A DNA stretch of 64,000 nt from Roseovarius sp. THAF27. Its GTDB lineage: Bacteria > Pseudomonadota > Alphaproteobacteria > Rhodobacterales > Rhodobacteraceae. Of this stretch, positions 26,094 to 36,878 are shown piece by piece (positions within the stretch are counted from its first letter, which is position 1; each line of letters begins with the position of its first letter). The translations under genes and the position numbers were made by a program. The notes under the pieces were generated by a model. That model was not told the origin of the DNA. It made no database searches and was given only the letters and a program-made list of their open reading frames with translations. The stretch is taken from positions 2,542,001 to 2,606,000 of the forward strand of contig NZ_CP045393.1 of assembly GCF_009363655.1 (NCBI RefSeq), read 5' to 3'.

Positions 26094-26707
26094 TGGGTCT
26101 GCACCGTCTTCCGCTGATCGCGGTGGCGGTGCTGGCCGCCCCTGCCCCGGCGCTGGCCGACGCGCTGGCCGAGGCGGCAGCGAAGCAAGTGGGCGTGACG
26201 GTGATCTACGATCCGTCCTATGTGGGGCTGGACTTTCCCGGCGGCGACGTGCCGCGCGACCGGGGCGTGTGCACCGACGTGGTGATCCGGGCCTTGCGCG
26301 CTGCGCACGGGATCGACCTGCAACTGGCGGTGAACCGCGACATGAAGGCCGATTTCGCCGCCTACCCCGCCCTCTGGGGCCTTTCCACGACCGACCGCAA
26401 CATCGACCACCGGCGGGTGCCGAACCTGGAAACCCTGCTGCGCCGGATCGGCGCGGCGGAGGGTCCGAGCGACGACCCGGACGATTTCGCGCCGGGCGAT
26501 ATCGTCAGCTGGCGGTTGGCCGGGTCGGGCCTGCCGCATATCGGGATCGTGGCCGAGACGCGCAGTGCCGATGGCGCGCGGCCGCTGGTGACGCACAACA
26601 TCGGCTGGGGCACCCGGACCGAGGACATTCTGTTTGACCATGACATGGTGCTGCGCGCGCGGTTGGATGAAGCCGCGCGCGTGCGCCTGCGGGCGTTGAC
26701 GCAATGA
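26093..26707 (+). CDS. DUF1287 periplasmic protein
   Basis: A 204-residue exported protein with signal peptide (LPLIAVAVLAAPAPALAD). The DUF1287 domain fills the rest: GVCTDVVIRALR holds a conserved Cys, and FAPGDIVSWRL and GLPHIGIVAE hold a His, an arrangement like NlpC/P60-type papain-fold enzymes. A hydrolase role in the envelope is possible but unproven. It starts within the gloA stop codon and its own stop overlaps the next ATG. Confidence 0.85.
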   Translation: MGLHRLPLIAVAVLAAPAPALADALAEAAAKQVGVTVIYDPSYVGLDFPGGDVPRDRGVCTDVVIRALRAAHGIDLQLAVNRDMKADFAAYPALWGLSTTDRNIDHRRVPNLETLLRRIGAAEGPSDDPDDFAPGDIVSWRLAGSGLPHIGIVAETRSADGARPLVTHNIGWGTRTEDILFDHDMVLRARLDEAARVRLRALTQ

Positions 26708-27408
26708 GGGTGTGGCGCGTCCTGGCCCTTGCGCTCTTGGCGCTGATGCCGCTCAGGGCGGGGGCCGAGGGGTGCCGGCTGGCGCTGGTGCTGGCGGTCG
26801 ACGTGTCGTCGTCGGTGGACGCGGCCGAGTACGATCTGCAACGGGTCGGCCTGGCCGCGGCCCTCGATGCCGAGGAGGTGCGCCACGCGATCCTGCGGGG
26901 CGCACCGGGGCACGTGGCCCTGGCGGTCTACGAATGGTCCGGGTTCTACCAGCACAAGCTGCAACTGGACTGGACGGTGCTGGACGGCCCCGGCGCGATC
27001 GATGCAGCGGTTGAGACCCTGCTGAAGATGCGCCGCAGCCATGACGAGTTTCCCACCTCGATGGGGCCGGCGCTGGGGTACGGCGCAAGCCTGTTGCAAA
27101 ACGGGCCGGTCTGCGAGCGGCGGGTGATCGACGTGTCGGGCGACGGGGTGAACAACTATCGCTATGGCCCGCGCGAGGCCTACCGGCATTTCCCGATGCA
27201 GAACGTCACGGTGAACGGGCTGGTGGTGCTGGGCGAGGACCCCAGCGTGCTGACCTGGTACGGGGCCGAGGTGCTGCACGGACCGGGGGCGTTTCTGGTG
27301 GTGGCCAACGGGTTCGACGAGTTCACCGAGGCGATGACCCGCAAACTTTACCGTGAAATCAACGATATCATCCTGGGCAGCGTGACGCGGCCCGGACCGC
27401 ACGGATGA
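26704..27408 (+). CDS. DUF1194 protein, VWA-like (first copy)
   Basis: A 234-residue exported protein of the DUF1194 family. After the signal peptide (VLALALLALMPLRAGA) comes a MIDAS-type motif DVSSSVD (about 33-39), as in von Willebrand factor A domains, and later VIDVSGDGVNNYR. Two cysteines flank the domain (EGCRLAL, PVCERRV). A role in metal-dependent protein binding in the periplasm is inferred from the fold. It overlaps both neighbours by four bases (ATGA). Confidence 0.88.
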   Translation: MRVWRVLALALLALMPLRAGAEGCRLALVLAVDVSSSVDAAEYDLQRVGLAAALDAEEVRHAILRGAPGHVALAVYEWSGFYQHKLQLDWTVLDGPGAIDAAVETLLKMRRSHDEFPTSMGPALGYGASLLQNGPVCERRVIDVSGDGVNNYRYGPREAYRHFPMQNVTVNGLVVLGEDPSVLTWYGAEVLHGPGAFLVVANGFDEFTEAMTRKLYREINDIILGSVTRPGPHG

Positions 27409-28148
27409 GGTTGCGGGCGCTGGTGCTGGCCAGTGCCGCGCTGTGGCCGGGGCTGGGCCAAGCCGAGTGCCGGCAGGCGCTGGCGCTGGGAATGGACGTG
27501 TCGGGATCGGTCGATGCGGATGAGTACCGGCTGCAAACCGACGGGCTGGCCGCGGCGCTGCTGGCGCCGGAGGTGCAGGAGGCGTTCCTTGCGGTCCCCG
27601 AGGCCTCTGTGCGGCTGATGATCTACGAGTGGAGCGGCGTGCGGGACCAGCGCGTGCTGCTGGACTGGACCGAGATCGACGGCGCGGCGCGTCTGGCCGA
27701 GGTCGCTGCCCGCCTGCGCGCGACGCAGAAGGCCAAGGGCGACGATCCCACCACGGCGATCAGCGCGGCGGTCCTGTTCGGGGTGGCGGCGCTGAACCGG
27801 CAGGCCGGGTGCCTGCGCCGGACGCTGGACATCTCGGGCGACGGGCCGGCCAATATCGGGCTGCACCCGCGCGATCTGACCGAGGGTGATCTTGGCGACG
27901 TGACCGTCAACGGGCTGGTGATCGGGCCGGAATCGCGGTCGAACACGTCGAAGAACCTGCATAACGTTAAATCTCTGGAAGGCTATTTCCGCGCCTTCGT
28001 CCTGCACGGGCCCGGCGCCTTTGCCGAGACCGCGCGGGACCACGCGGATTTCGCCGCCGCCATGCGCCGCAAGCTGGTGCGCGAGCTGCAACTGCCGAAC
28101 CTGTCCCGGCTCGTGCCGCCGCAGCCCGCGGGCCTGCGCCTGCCTTGA
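27405..28148 (+). CDS. DUF1194 protein, VWA-like (second copy)
   Basis: A 247-residue paralogue of the preceding protein, also with a signal peptide (LVLASAALWPGLGQA), a MIDAS motif DVSGSVD, IYEWSG, LDISGDGPANIG and FVLHGPGAF in the same order. The pair therefore arose by tandem duplication. It is longer after the MIDAS half (insert RSNTSKNLHNVKSLEGYF). It starts in the stop of the first copy and ends the operon. Confidence 0.88.
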   Translation: MRLRALVLASAALWPGLGQAECRQALALGMDVSGSVDADEYRLQTDGLAAALLAPEVQEAFLAVPEASVRLMIYEWSGVRDQRVLLDWTEIDGAARLAEVAARLRATQKAKGDDPTTAISAAVLFGVAALNRQAGCLRRTLDISGDGPANIGLHPRDLTEGDLGDVTVNGLVIGPESRSNTSKNLHNVKSLEGYFRAFVLHGPGAFAETARDHADFAAAMRRKLVRELQLPNLSRLVPPQPAGLRLP

Positions 28149-28258
28149 AGTGTATCGCGTCCGACCCGGGGTTTCAGCGAAGGGCGTGACGCGGTCATCA
28201 ACCGGAAAGGGCGCGCCGTTTCGCGAATGTCCGGGGCGCCGGTTTCCCGCGAGACGGG

Positions 28259-28762
28259 TCAGTAGATATAGCGGATCTGGTCGCTCCAGTAGCGTTCCAC
28301 CCGGCGCAGGGCGCCGGTGATCTGGTCGATGCCGTCATGGCTGATGACGCCGCGCGATTGCAGCCCCTCGGCGTGCCGTTCGAACAGGCCGGCCACCACG
28401 TCGTGGATGCCCCGCCCCTTCTGCGTCAGCCGCACGCGGACCGAGCGGCGGTCGATCTCGCAGCGCTGGTGGTGCATGTAGTCCATCTCGACCAGCTTCT
28501 TGAGGTTGTAGCTGACATTGCTGCCCTGGTAATAGCCGCGGGTCTTCAACTCACCCGCCGTGACCTCGTTGTCGCCGACATTGAACAGCAGCAGCGCCTG
28601 TACCGCGTTGATCTCGAGCACGCCGATGCGCTCGAACTCGTCCTTGATGACATCCAGAAGCAGCCGGTGCAGCCGCTCCACCAGTGACAGCGCATCGAGA
28701 TACCCCGCCATGAATCCATCCGACTGCACAGCGGTCGGCATCTGTTGTTGAAAACTCATCAC
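28259..28762 (-). CDS. MarR-family regulator, LdtR-like
   Basis: A 167-residue winged-helix regulator. The region ELKTRGYYQGSNVSYNLKKL (about 72-91) with EIDRRSVRVRLTQKG as the wing is close to LdtR, described in Liberibacter and Sinorhizobium as a regulator of an L,D-transpeptidase and of stress and motility genes. An L,D-transpeptidase lies at 6811 in this window, but not next to it. The start could be either of the two adjacent ATGs (28762 or 28759). It seems to be a single-gene unit. Confidence 0.85.
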   Translation of the reverse strand: MMSFQQQMPTAVQSDGFMAGYLDALSLVERLHRLLLDVIKDEFERIGVLEINAVQALLLFNVGDNEVTAGELKTRGYYQGSNVSYNLKKLVEMDYMHHQRCEIDRRSVRVRLTQKGRGIHDVVAGLFERHAEGLQSRGVISHDGIDQITGALRRVERYWSDQIRYIY

Positions 28763-28867
28763 TGTCTCCGTGCGCTACTGCTCGGAGACCGATGTGACAA
28801 AGAAAGCCGAATAATCGGTTAAATGCCGCCAATACCGCGTAAAATGCGAACTATTTCGGGGCTTGAA

Positions 28868-29125
28868 TCAGCCGGCGGAGACGGCCCGGACCTGCCCGAT
28901 CAGGTCAGCCAGGTGCGGCGGCGGCGGCGTCTGCCCCGTGACCCACTGGTAGAGGTCCTGGTCGTTCTCTTCCAGCAGCGTCTCGTAGAGATCCAGTTCG
29001 GCCGGGGACAGCGCGGCCAGACGCGCCTCGGAAAAGCGCATCAGCAGGATGTCCATCTCCTTGGTGCCGCGCCGCATCGACCGCATGCGCAGCCGCTTCA
29101 GCCTGGTGTCGCCGGTCTCGGTCAC
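28868..29125 (-). CDS. sdhE: FAD assembly factor SdhE
   Basis: An 85-residue protein that helps attach FAD covalently to succinate dehydrogenase SdhA. The signature RGxxE occurs as RSMRRGTKEMDILL (about 15-28), followed by LDLYETLLEENDQDLYQWV, typical of SdhE/Sdh5. Length is usual. It is 9 bases after the XRE regulator on the same strand. Confidence 0.9.
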   Translation of the reverse strand: MTETGDTRLKRLRMRSMRRGTKEMDILLMRFSEARLAALSPAELDLYETLLEENDQDLYQWVTGQTPPPPHLADLIGQVRAVSAG

Positions 29126-29133
29126 GGGCCGGA

Positions 29134-29529
29134 TCAGACCCGGTCCTGCAGGGCCTTGCGCAGTTTTTTCTCAAGCAGCCCAAGGCGTTCGGCGGTGCCG
29201 ACCACCTGGGTGCGCAGGGCGCGGATCTCGGTCACGAGGGCGGTCACGTCCGCATCCTCGGCGGCGTCGGTGGGGGCGTCGGGGCCGTCGCCCTCGGCCA
29301 TGAGAAGCCAGCGCAGGCTGACGTTCAGCAGCCCCGAAATGGTGGAAAGCTTGTTCGCCCGCGGTTCGGTCACGTCGTCTTCCCAGCCCTGCAGGGTCTT
29401 GAGCTTGACGCCGAGGCGCTGCGCCATCTGCTTTTGCGTCATGCCCGCCGCCTCGCGCGCGCCCGCAAGGCGGTCACCGAACGTGGTGGCCTCGGGATCG
29501 TACCAGTCGTTTTGCGTTTCGGCGGTCAT
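29134..29529 (-). CDS. XRE-family regulator
   Basis: A 131-residue protein with a helix-turn-helix at about residues 18-72 (MTQKQMAQRLGVKLKTLQ). I chose the start MTAETQNDWYDP (29529) because AAGGA lies before it. The C-terminal half is a coiled-coil-like helix (VTALVTEIRALRTQV...LGLLEKKLRKAL), probably for oligomerisation. It lies upstream of sdhE on the same strand. The target is unknown. Confidence 0.85.
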   Translation of the reverse strand: MTAETQNDWYDPEATTFGDRLAGAREAAGMTQKQMAQRLGVKLKTLQGWEDDVTEPRANKLSTISGLLNVSLRWLLMAEGDGPDAPTDAAEDADVTALVTEIRALRTQVVGTAERLGLLEKKLRKALQDRV

Positions 29530-29574
29530 GGTTTTCCTTTCCGGGGCGTGGCCCATCGAATGCGTCTTGCCTAG

Positions 29575-30831
<1,257 letters not shown>

Positions 30832-30880
30832 TGGGTCAGGCGATTGACCGAAATCCTGTCACGTCGCAGGGGAGGCCCGC

Positions 30881-31297
30881 GTGAGCGGCGAGTTGCCAGA
30901 CTATTACTTCCGCGTCCGCGAGAACGGGGCGTTCGTGTTTCGCGTGGACACCGAGAACCGCCAGCGGCGGATCGAGATGGACCAGATCGCGGTCATCAAC
31001 ATCAAGAACGGACAGGTCAAACCGCATGGCGACAGGGCGTTGACCGACGAGGACGCGCGGGTCATCAAGGAATGGATGGATGCCCGCACCGAGCTGCTGG
31101 CGCGGCGGGACATCGACGATATTCACCGGGCGGTGGATTACCTGAACCTGACCACGCACTGGGCGCAATCGCGCGCCACGGATGACCAGCTGGAAGACGT
31201 GACCGACGCGCTTTTGCTGGCGATGCACGACCTGCGCTCGGTGCTGGTCCGCAAGAAGGCTGACCGGCTGTTGGCCGGCGACAAGGACGACGATTGA
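30881..31297 (+). CDS. Conserved hypothetical protein
   Basis: A 138-residue soluble protein that starts at a GTG with GGGGAGG upstream. It begins DYYFRVRENGAFVFRVDT (beta-rich) and continues with helices (DARVIKEWMDARTELLARR, then DVTDALLLAMHDLRSVL). The stop codon lies just before a cluster of palindromes. I do not recognise a function. Confidence 0.75.
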   Translation: MSGELPDYYFRVRENGAFVFRVDTENRQRRIEMDQIAVINIKNGQVKPHGDRALTDEDARVIKEWMDARTELLARRDIDDIHRAVDYLNLTTHWAQSRATDDQLEDVTDALLLAMHDLRSVLVRKKADRLLAGDKDDD

Positions 31298-31302
31298 TCG
31301 CG

Positions 31303-31415
31303 CGATTTCCGCGCAGAAATCGGGCCGGAAAATGCGTATTTTCCGGGACAGGATTTTCGAAAATCCTGGGTCATTTTCTTGCAAGAAAATGGTGCGGAAA
31401 TTTGCAAATTTCCGC
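31303..31415. terminator. Array of five perfect hairpins between convergent genes
   Basis: Stems in order: CGATTTC/GAAATCG (31303-31322), CCGGAAAAT/ATTTTCCGG (31325-31346), CAGGATTTTC/GAAAATCCTG (31349-31368), CATTTTCTTG/CAAGAAAATG (31372-31391) and GCGGAAATTT/AAATTTCCGC (31394-31415). Almost every base is paired. The array sits between the ends of two convergent genes, so a two-way terminator is likely, yet five stems is more than needed. Confidence 0.8.
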
Positions 31416-31423
31416 CCCTGCCC

Positions 31424-32893
31424 TCAGTCCTGCGACAGCCGCGCGCGCAGCGTCGTCTTGACCACCTTGCCGTAGTTGTTCTTGGGCAGTTCATCGACCG
31501 CGAAATAGGCCTTGGGGCGTTTGAACCGAGCAATCCGGGCCAGGCAATGGGCGTCGAGTGCTGCGTCGTCCAGCGTCTCGCCCACGGGCACCACGAAGGC
31601 CACCACCTCCTCGCCCCACTCGTCGCTTGGGCGTCCCACCACGGCGACCTCGGAGACATCAGGATGGGTCAGCAGCGCCTCCTCGACCTCGCGGGGATAG
31701 ATGTTCTGCCCGCCCGAGATGATCACGTCCTTCGAGCGGTCCTGCAGCGTGAGATAGCCCGACGCATCGAGGCATCCCATGTCGCCGGTGAAAAGCCAGC
31801 CGTCGCGGATGGTCTCGGCAGTTGCGGACAGGTTGCGCCAGTAGCCCGGCATCACCAGGTCGCCGCGCACCATGATCTCGCCCACAGCACCGGGTGGCAG
31901 GGGCTGGCCCGCGGCGTCGCCCACGCGGAGTTCGATCCCGGCCTGGGCGCGGCCCACGGTGGCAAGCGCGCGGCGCGCGGCCACGTCCGCGCGGCTCAGC
32001 GAGGTGATCGCCATGGGCGCCTCGCCCTGGCCGTAGATCTGAATGAAAACCGGGCCGAACACGTCCAGCGCTGCCTCGATATCGGCCACGTACATCGGGC
32101 CGCCGCCGTAGACGATGCTGCGCAGGCCGGTGCCGTCTCGGCCGTGTTGCCGGGCATGGTCGGTCAGGCGCCGCACCATCGTGGGCGCGGCGAAAAGGTG
32201 CAACCGCCCGAAATGCCCCGCGAGGTCGAGGATTTCGCCCGGATCCACGCCGCCGCTTTCGGGGACCGCGTGGCGGGTGCCCATCAGGACATGCACCAGG
32301 CTGTAGAGCCCGGCGCCGTGGCTCATCGGCGCGGCGTAGAGCGTAGCGTCTTCCGCACTGACCGCATCGACCGAGGCGAGGTAGGCCAGGCTCATCGTCT
32401 GAAGCATCCGGTGGGTGATCTGCACGCCCTTGGGCCGCCCCGTGGTGCCGGAGGTGTAAAAGAGCCAAGCCAGGTCCGACGGCGCCCGCGACACGAGGGG
32501 CAGCGCGTCGCCCGCGATCTCGTCCGGGGACGCCACCGGACAGGCGGCCCCCTCCAGCGCCCTGGCCTGCGCCCCGGTCGCGATGCAGAGCGACGCCTCC
32601 GCATTGTCGAGGATCCAGGCTACCTCCTGCCCGTGCAGGCGGGCGTTGACCGGCACGGCCACGGCCCCGGCGATCCAACTGCCGTACAGCGCCACGAGGT
32701 AATCGGGGTGGTTCGCCATGAACACCGCCACGCGGTCGCCGGGACCGATGCCGCGCGCGACCAGACCCCCGGCGAAAGCGGCCGCGCGGGAGTGGAACCC
32801 GGCATAATCGGCGACGCGTCGCGTGCCGTGGAATAGCGCGGGCGCGGTCCCGCGTCCCTCTGCCTGGCGCTGGAGCCAATGGGCGATGTTCAT
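31424..32893 (-). CDS. AMP-binding acyl-CoA synthetase/ligase
   Basis: A 489-residue adenylate-forming enzyme. I chose MNIAHWLQRQAEG (32893) as start, with GAGG 6 bases upstream. The P-loop is LFYTSGTTGRPKGV (about 155-168), then YGQGEAPM, GWLFTGDMG and the hinge DRSKDVIISGGQNIYPREVE. The catalytic Lys is in PKNNYGKVVKT at the C-terminus. It probably activates a carboxylic acid as CoA thioester. The exact acid is not predictable; long- or medium-chain and aromatic substrates are all possible. Confidence 0.9.
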   Translation of the reverse strand: MNIAHWLQRQAEGRGTAPALFHGTRRVADYAGFHSRAAAFAGGLVARGIGPGDRVAVFMANHPDYLVALYGSWIAGAVAVPVNARLHGQEVAWILDNAEASLCIATGAQARALEGAACPVASPDEIAGDALPLVSRAPSDLAWLFYTSGTTGRPKGVQITHRMLQTMSLAYLASVDAVSAEDATLYAAPMSHGAGLYSLVHVLMGTRHAVPESGGVDPGEILDLAGHFGRLHLFAAPTMVRRLTDHARQHGRDGTGLRSIVYGGGPMYVADIEAALDVFGPVFIQIYGQGEAPMAITSLSRADVAARRALATVGRAQAGIELRVGDAAGQPLPPGAVGEIMVRGDLVMPGYWRNLSATAETIRDGWLFTGDMGCLDASGYLTLQDRSKDVIISGGQNIYPREVEEALLTHPDVSEVAVVGRPSDEWGEEVVAFVVPVGETLDDAALDAHCLARIARFKRPKAYFAVDELPKNNYGKVVKTTLRARLSQD

Positions 32894-33174
32894 GTGCATC
32901 CTCGCGGTCGGAGTGTCGCGGCCGGTGTTTCGCCGACCGACGCCCGGATCAATGGTAAACCCTGTCCCGGCCCGGCGGAACAGGCTTTCGATGGCGAAAA
33001 GCCACCCGGTTGCGGTCGGTTTGATTTTCCCCTCGCAATCCGGCGCCAAATGCCCCAGATTTCCTTGCAAATAGGCGCTTTCAAGTAGGCCCGTCCTGGC
33101 CTATAAGCGCGCAAAACAAGACAGGCGCGGCCGGACGGGACAGTGGGCCGCGACCCTAGCTTCGAGGATACGGG

Positions 33175-33684
33175 ATGCCGGACAAGACTTCCAAGACGAA
33201 CCACGACGCGGACGTGGCGTTTATCAAGGCGCTGGCCGAGGTGCTGAACGACAACGACCTGACCGAACTGGAGGTCAAGCGCGAATACGGCGACGACGAC
33301 ACGCTGAACGTGCGCGTCAGCCGCAAGCAGAAGGTGGTACAGCAGATGTCGGCGCCCGCCCCTGCCCCGGCGGCGCCGGCCGCGCCCTCTGCCCCGGCCG
33401 CGGCACCGGCGTCGGAGGCCCCCGCGCCGTCCGAGGACCCGGCCAGCCATCCCGGCGCGGTCACCTCGCCCATGGTCGGCACGATCTACATGCAGGCCGA
33501 ACCCGGCGCGCCCGCCTTCGTCGCGGTGGGTCAGCAGGTGGCCGAGGGCGATACGCTGCTGATCGTCGAGGCGATGAAGACCATGAACCACATCCCCGCC
33601 CCGCGTGCCGGGACCGTGAAGCGCATCCTGGTCGAAGACGGCGCCGCGGTGGAATACGGCGCCCCCCTGATGATCATCGAATAA
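33175..33684 (+). CDS. accB: Acetyl-CoA carboxylase biotin carrier protein
   Basis: A 169-residue BCCP subunit. An N-terminal helical domain (1-60) is followed by a Pro/Ala linker and a biotinyl domain (about 92-169) with EAMKTMN, where the Lys carries biotin. It feeds malonyl-CoA synthesis with the next gene, accC, 10 bases downstream. The 281-base gap before it contains no clear gene. Confidence 0.96.
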   Translation: MPDKTSKTNHDADVAFIKALAEVLNDNDLTELEVKREYGDDDTLNVRVSRKQKVVQQMSAPAPAPAAPAAPSAPAAAPASEAPAPSEDPASHPGAVTSPMVGTIYMQAEPGAPAFVAVGQQVAEGDTLLIVEAMKTMNHIPAPRAGTVKRILVEDGAAVEYGAPLMIIE

Positions 33685-33694
33685 GGGCCAAGCG

Positions 33695-35047
33695 ATGTTC
33701 GACAAGATCCTTGTGGCCAACCGGGGCGAGATCGCCCTGCGGGTGATCCGCGCCGCGCGAGAGATGGGCATCCGGACCGTCGCGGTGCATTCGACCGCCG
33801 ATGCCGACGCGATGCATGTGCGCATGGCCGACGAATCCGTCTGTATCGGCCCGCCGCCGGGCTCCGAGAGTTACCTGTCGATCCCGTCGATCATCGCCGC
33901 CTGCGAGGTGACGGGCGCGCAGGCCATTCACCCCGGCTATGGCTTTCTGTCGGAGAACGCCAATTTCGTGCAGATCGTCGAGGATCACGACCTGACCTTC
34001 ATCGGCCCCACCGCGGAGCACATCCGGGTGATGGGCGACAAGATCACCGCCAAGGACACCATGAAGGCGTTGGGCGTGCCTTGCGTGCCGGGCTCGGAGG
34101 GCGGCGTGGCCGACCTTGCCGAAGCCAAGGCGCTGGGTGACGAGATGGGCTATCCTGTGATCGTCAAGGCCACCGCAGGTGGTGGCGGGCGCGGCATGAA
34201 GGTGGCGCAGACCGCCGCCGACATGGAAAACGCCTTCATGACCGCGCGGTCCGAGGCCAAGGCGGCCTTCGGCAATGACGAGGTCTATATCGAGAAGTAC
34301 CTGACCACGCCGCGCCATATCGAGATCCAGGTCTTCGGCGACGGCAAGGGCCGCGCGGTGCACCTGGGCGAGCGCGACTGTTCGCTGCAACGGCGGCATC
34401 AGAAGGTGTTCGAGGAGGCCCCCGGCCCCTGCATCACCGAGGAAGAGCGCGCCCGGATCGGCAAGATCTGCGCCGACGCGGTGGCCAAGATCGACTATGC
34501 CGGTGCGGGCACGATCGAGTTTCTGTACGAAAAGGGCGAGTTCTATTTCATCGAGATGAACACACGCCTGCAGGTGGAGCACCCGGTGACCGAGGCGATC
34601 TTTGGCGTCGACCTGGTGCAGGAACAGATCCGCGTGGCCGAGGGGCTGCCGATGTCCTTCACCCAGGAGGACCTGAAGATCAACGGTCACTCGATCGAGG
34701 TCCGCATCAACGCCGAGAAGCTGCCGACCTTCTCGCCCCGTCCGGGCCGGATCACGCAGTTCCACGCCCCTGGCGGCCTGGGCGTGCGGATGGATTCGGC
34801 GCTCTACGATGGCTATTCCATCCCGCCCTATTACGATTCACTGATCGGCAAGCTGATCGTGCATGGACAGGACCGTGCCACCGCGCTGGCGCGGCTGAAC
34901 CGCGCCCTGGGCGAGCTGATCGTGGACGGTGTCGACACCACGGTGCCGCTGTTTCACGCGCTGTTGCAGGAGCCCGACATTCATTCGGGCGACTACAACA
35001 TACACTGGCTGGAACACTGGCTGGAAACCAACCTGCAGGAGAGCTGA
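33695..35047 (+). CDS. accC: Acetyl-CoA carboxylase biotin carboxylase
   Basis: A 450-residue ATP-grasp biotin carboxylase. [20 protein letters not shown] is the N-terminal fold, [12 protein letters not shown] the ATP-binding glycine loop, [11 protein letters not shown] follows, and [14 protein letters not shown] the catalytic and metal region. Length is standard. It is cotranscribed with accB. A GCCCCGG/CCGGGGC stem at 35057-35072 follows the stop. Confidence 0.97.
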   Translation: MFDKILVANRGEIALRVIRAAREMGIRTVAVHSTADADAMHVRMADESVCIGPPPGSESYLSIPSIIAACEVTGAQAIHPGYGFLSENANFVQIVEDHDLTFIGPTAEHIRVMGDKITAKDTMKALGVPCVPGSEGGVADLAEAKALGDEMGYPVIVKATAGGGGRGMKVAQTAADMENAFMTARSEAKAAFGNDEVYIEKYLTTPRHIEIQVFGDGKGRAVHLGERDCSLQRRHQKVFEEAPGPCITEEERARIGKICADAVAKIDYAGAGTIEFLYEKGEFYFIEMNTRLQVEHPVTEAIFGVDLVQEQIRVAEGLPMSFTQEDLKINGHSIEVRINAEKLPTFSPRPGRITQFHAPGGLGVRMDSALYDGYSIPPYYDSLIGKLIVHGQDRATALARLNRALGELIVDGVDTTVPLFHALLQEPDIHSGDYNIHWLEHWLETNLQES

Positions 35048-35093
35048 GGCCGCCATGCCCCGGTCCCGGGGCTTGTGCGATGCCGTTAGGGCC

Positions 35094-35798
35094 TCAGGTT
35101 CCGGCGTCGATCAGCGTGAAACTCGCGCGCGCGATGGGGCCGGAGCGGTAATAGTCCGACAGCCCCTCGCGCAGCGACGGCGGCAGTTGCGTCCAGTCGG
35201 TCCAGTCCACCTCGAACCCGTTGGCGGTGGCGGCCTGGGTGATCGCGCCGCGGCTGGGGATCACGTGCGGCGCGCGGGCCGTGCCCCCGGCGGCGCGGCG
35301 CGGTTCCAGCCGCAAGAGCGGCTCCGCCGAGGTGGCCAGCACCCCGTCCCCCATCACCATCCTGGGGCGAAGCCTGGCGATATCCTCGAAGACCTCGTGG
35401 AGGTCGGACACGTCGCGCAGCACGTCCATCAGCACCACGAGGTCGAACCTCTTGTCCATGTCGGCGGCGGTTTGCAGAAAGTCGAGCGGCGCGGCGCGGC
35501 GCATCTCGACCCGTTCGCGCGCCCCGATGGAGGGCAGACCGTCGAATCGGGCGATAAGCTCGTCCTGCGCCTCGACCCCGACGACCTGCAGGGCGCCGGC
35601 CTGCGCCAGGTCGGCGCACCACCTGCCATCCCCGGCGCCGAGATAGAGCACGCTGCTGTCGGTGATGACATGGCGAAAACAGTCGAACAGCATCCCGTAC
35701 CGCGCCTGCCGGCGGTTGGCGCGTTGTCGCAATGTAACCTCGACGGTGCCGGGATCCCCGGCCGCGCCCGTATCCGGCGCGTCATTCAGGCCGTCCAT
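35094..35798 (-). CDS. SAM-dependent methyltransferase-like protein
   Basis: A 234-residue protein; start at 35798 with AAGGAGAT upstream. VLYLGAGDGRWCADLAQAG is motif I of class I methyltransferases, VVGVEAQDELIARF matches motif II, and FDLVVLMDVLRDVSDLHEVF is the later acidic strand. The end (GAITQAATANGFEVDWTDWT) also fits that fold. The substrate is unknown. It is divergent from aat. Confidence 0.8.
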   Translation of the reverse strand: MDGLNDAPDTGAAGDPGTVEVTLRQRANRRQARYGMLFDCFRHVITDSSVLYLGAGDGRWCADLAQAGALQVVGVEAQDELIARFDGLPSIGARERVEMRRAAPLDFLQTAADMDKRFDLVVLMDVLRDVSDLHEVFEDIARLRPRMVMGDGVLATSAEPLLRLEPRRAAGGTARAPHVIPSRGAITQAATANGFEVDWTDWTQLPPSLREGLSDYYRSGPIARASFTLIDAGT

Positions 35799-35889
35799 GT
35801 CATCTCCTTTGCCATGATCCGGGCAAACGCTTAGCATGACATCCCGTAACGAACGGTAAACGCCGCCCTGCCCGCCGACACGAGTGTCC

Positions 35890-36540
35890 ATGTCCGACCG
35901 CCAGCCGCCTCTCGATCCGGAACTTCTGCTACAGGCCTACGCGGCGGGAATTTTCCCGATGGCCGAGTCGCGCGACGACCCGGAGCTGTTCTGGGTCGAT
36001 CCGCGGTTGCGCGGCGTGCTGCCGCTCGACGGGTTTCACGTGTCGCGGTCCCTCGCCCGCCGAGTGCGCCGGGGCGCCTACACCGCTACGCTCAATGCCG
36101 ATTTCAAGGGCACCGTCGACGGCTGTGCCGCCCGTTCGGAAACCTGGATCAACGGTCCGATCCGGGCGCTTTACATGGACCTGCACCGCATGGGCCACGC
36201 GCACTCGATGGAGATCTGGCAGGACGGCGTGCTGGCGGGCGGGGTCTACGGCGTGACGCTCGGGGCGGCCTTTTTTGGCGAAAGCATGTTCTCGCGCCGC
36301 ACCGATGCGTCGAAACTGGCGCTGGCGCACCTGACCGGGCATCTTCGGCGCTGCGGCTTCGTCCTGTTCGACACGCAGTTTCAGACCGAGCACCTGGCCA
36401 GCCTGGGCGCGCAGGAGATTCCGCGGGCGATGTACCGCGAAGCGCTGGAACACGCGTTGCGCATCGACGCGGATATCAACCACCCGCCCTTCGATCCCGC
36501 GCCTCACTGGGTGATGCAGCGCAGCACCCAGATATCGTAG
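35890..36540 (+). CDS. aat: Leucyl/phenylalanyl-tRNA-protein transferase
   Basis: A 216-residue enzyme (218 if it starts at the GTG at 35884) that adds Leu or Phe to N-terminal Arg or Lys of proteins, creating N-degrons for ClpS-Clp[16 protein letters not shown] and [18 protein letters not shown] are family hallmarks, and [19 protein letters not shown] the central signature. Its last 37 bases overlap the end of the opposite gene (DUF2155). Confidence 0.95.
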   Translation: MSDRQPPLDPELLLQAYAAGIFPMAESRDDPELFWVDPRLRGVLPLDGFHVSRSLARRVRRGAYTATLNADFKGTVDGCAARSETWINGPIRALYMDLHRMGHAHSMEIWQDGVLAGGVYGVTLGAAFFGESMFSRRTDASKLALAHLTGHLRRCGFVLFDTQFQTEHLASLGAQEIPRAMYREALEHALRIDADINHPPFDPAPHWVMQRSTQIS

Positions 36541-36878
36541 CGTTGATGCTCGACCGCGTTCAGCGCGGGCGACGAGGCCATCATCCAGCCCGAAAAGATC
36601 GGCGGCGCGTCCTCTTCGGGGTGGACCGTGAGAAAGGCGAAGGCGTCGCCCGCCGGGTTGCCCGCGGGATAGCGGCACTCGCCCAGCTCGATCCGCATCC
36701 GGCCGACATTGCCGGCGCTGGCGTTGGCGATTTCCAGGTCGCCCGTCTCGGTGGTGATCTTGTCGACCCAGCGCAGCACGACGCCGGTGCCGACCTCGAC
36801 CTCTTCCTGCGCCTGCGCGCCGGAGACACAGAGCAACGCCGCCAGAATGGCGGTCAAGACACGATGGCGTCGGATCAT
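36504..36878 (-). CDS. DUF2155 periplasmic protein
   Basis: A 124-residue exported protein with signal peptide ([18 protein letters not shown]). The DUF2155 domain is seen as [34 protein letters not shown] and [28 protein letters not shown], with a Cys pair. Its function is unknown. It starts in the stop codon of mlaD (ATGA) and overlaps aat by 37 bases tail to tail. Confidence 0.9.
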   Translation of the reverse strand: MIRRHRVLTAILAALLCVSGAQAQEEVEVGTGVVLRWVDKITTETGDLEIANASAGNVGRMRIELGECRYPAGNPAGDAFAFLTVHPEEDAPPIFSGWMMASSPALNAVEHQRYDIWVLRCITQ

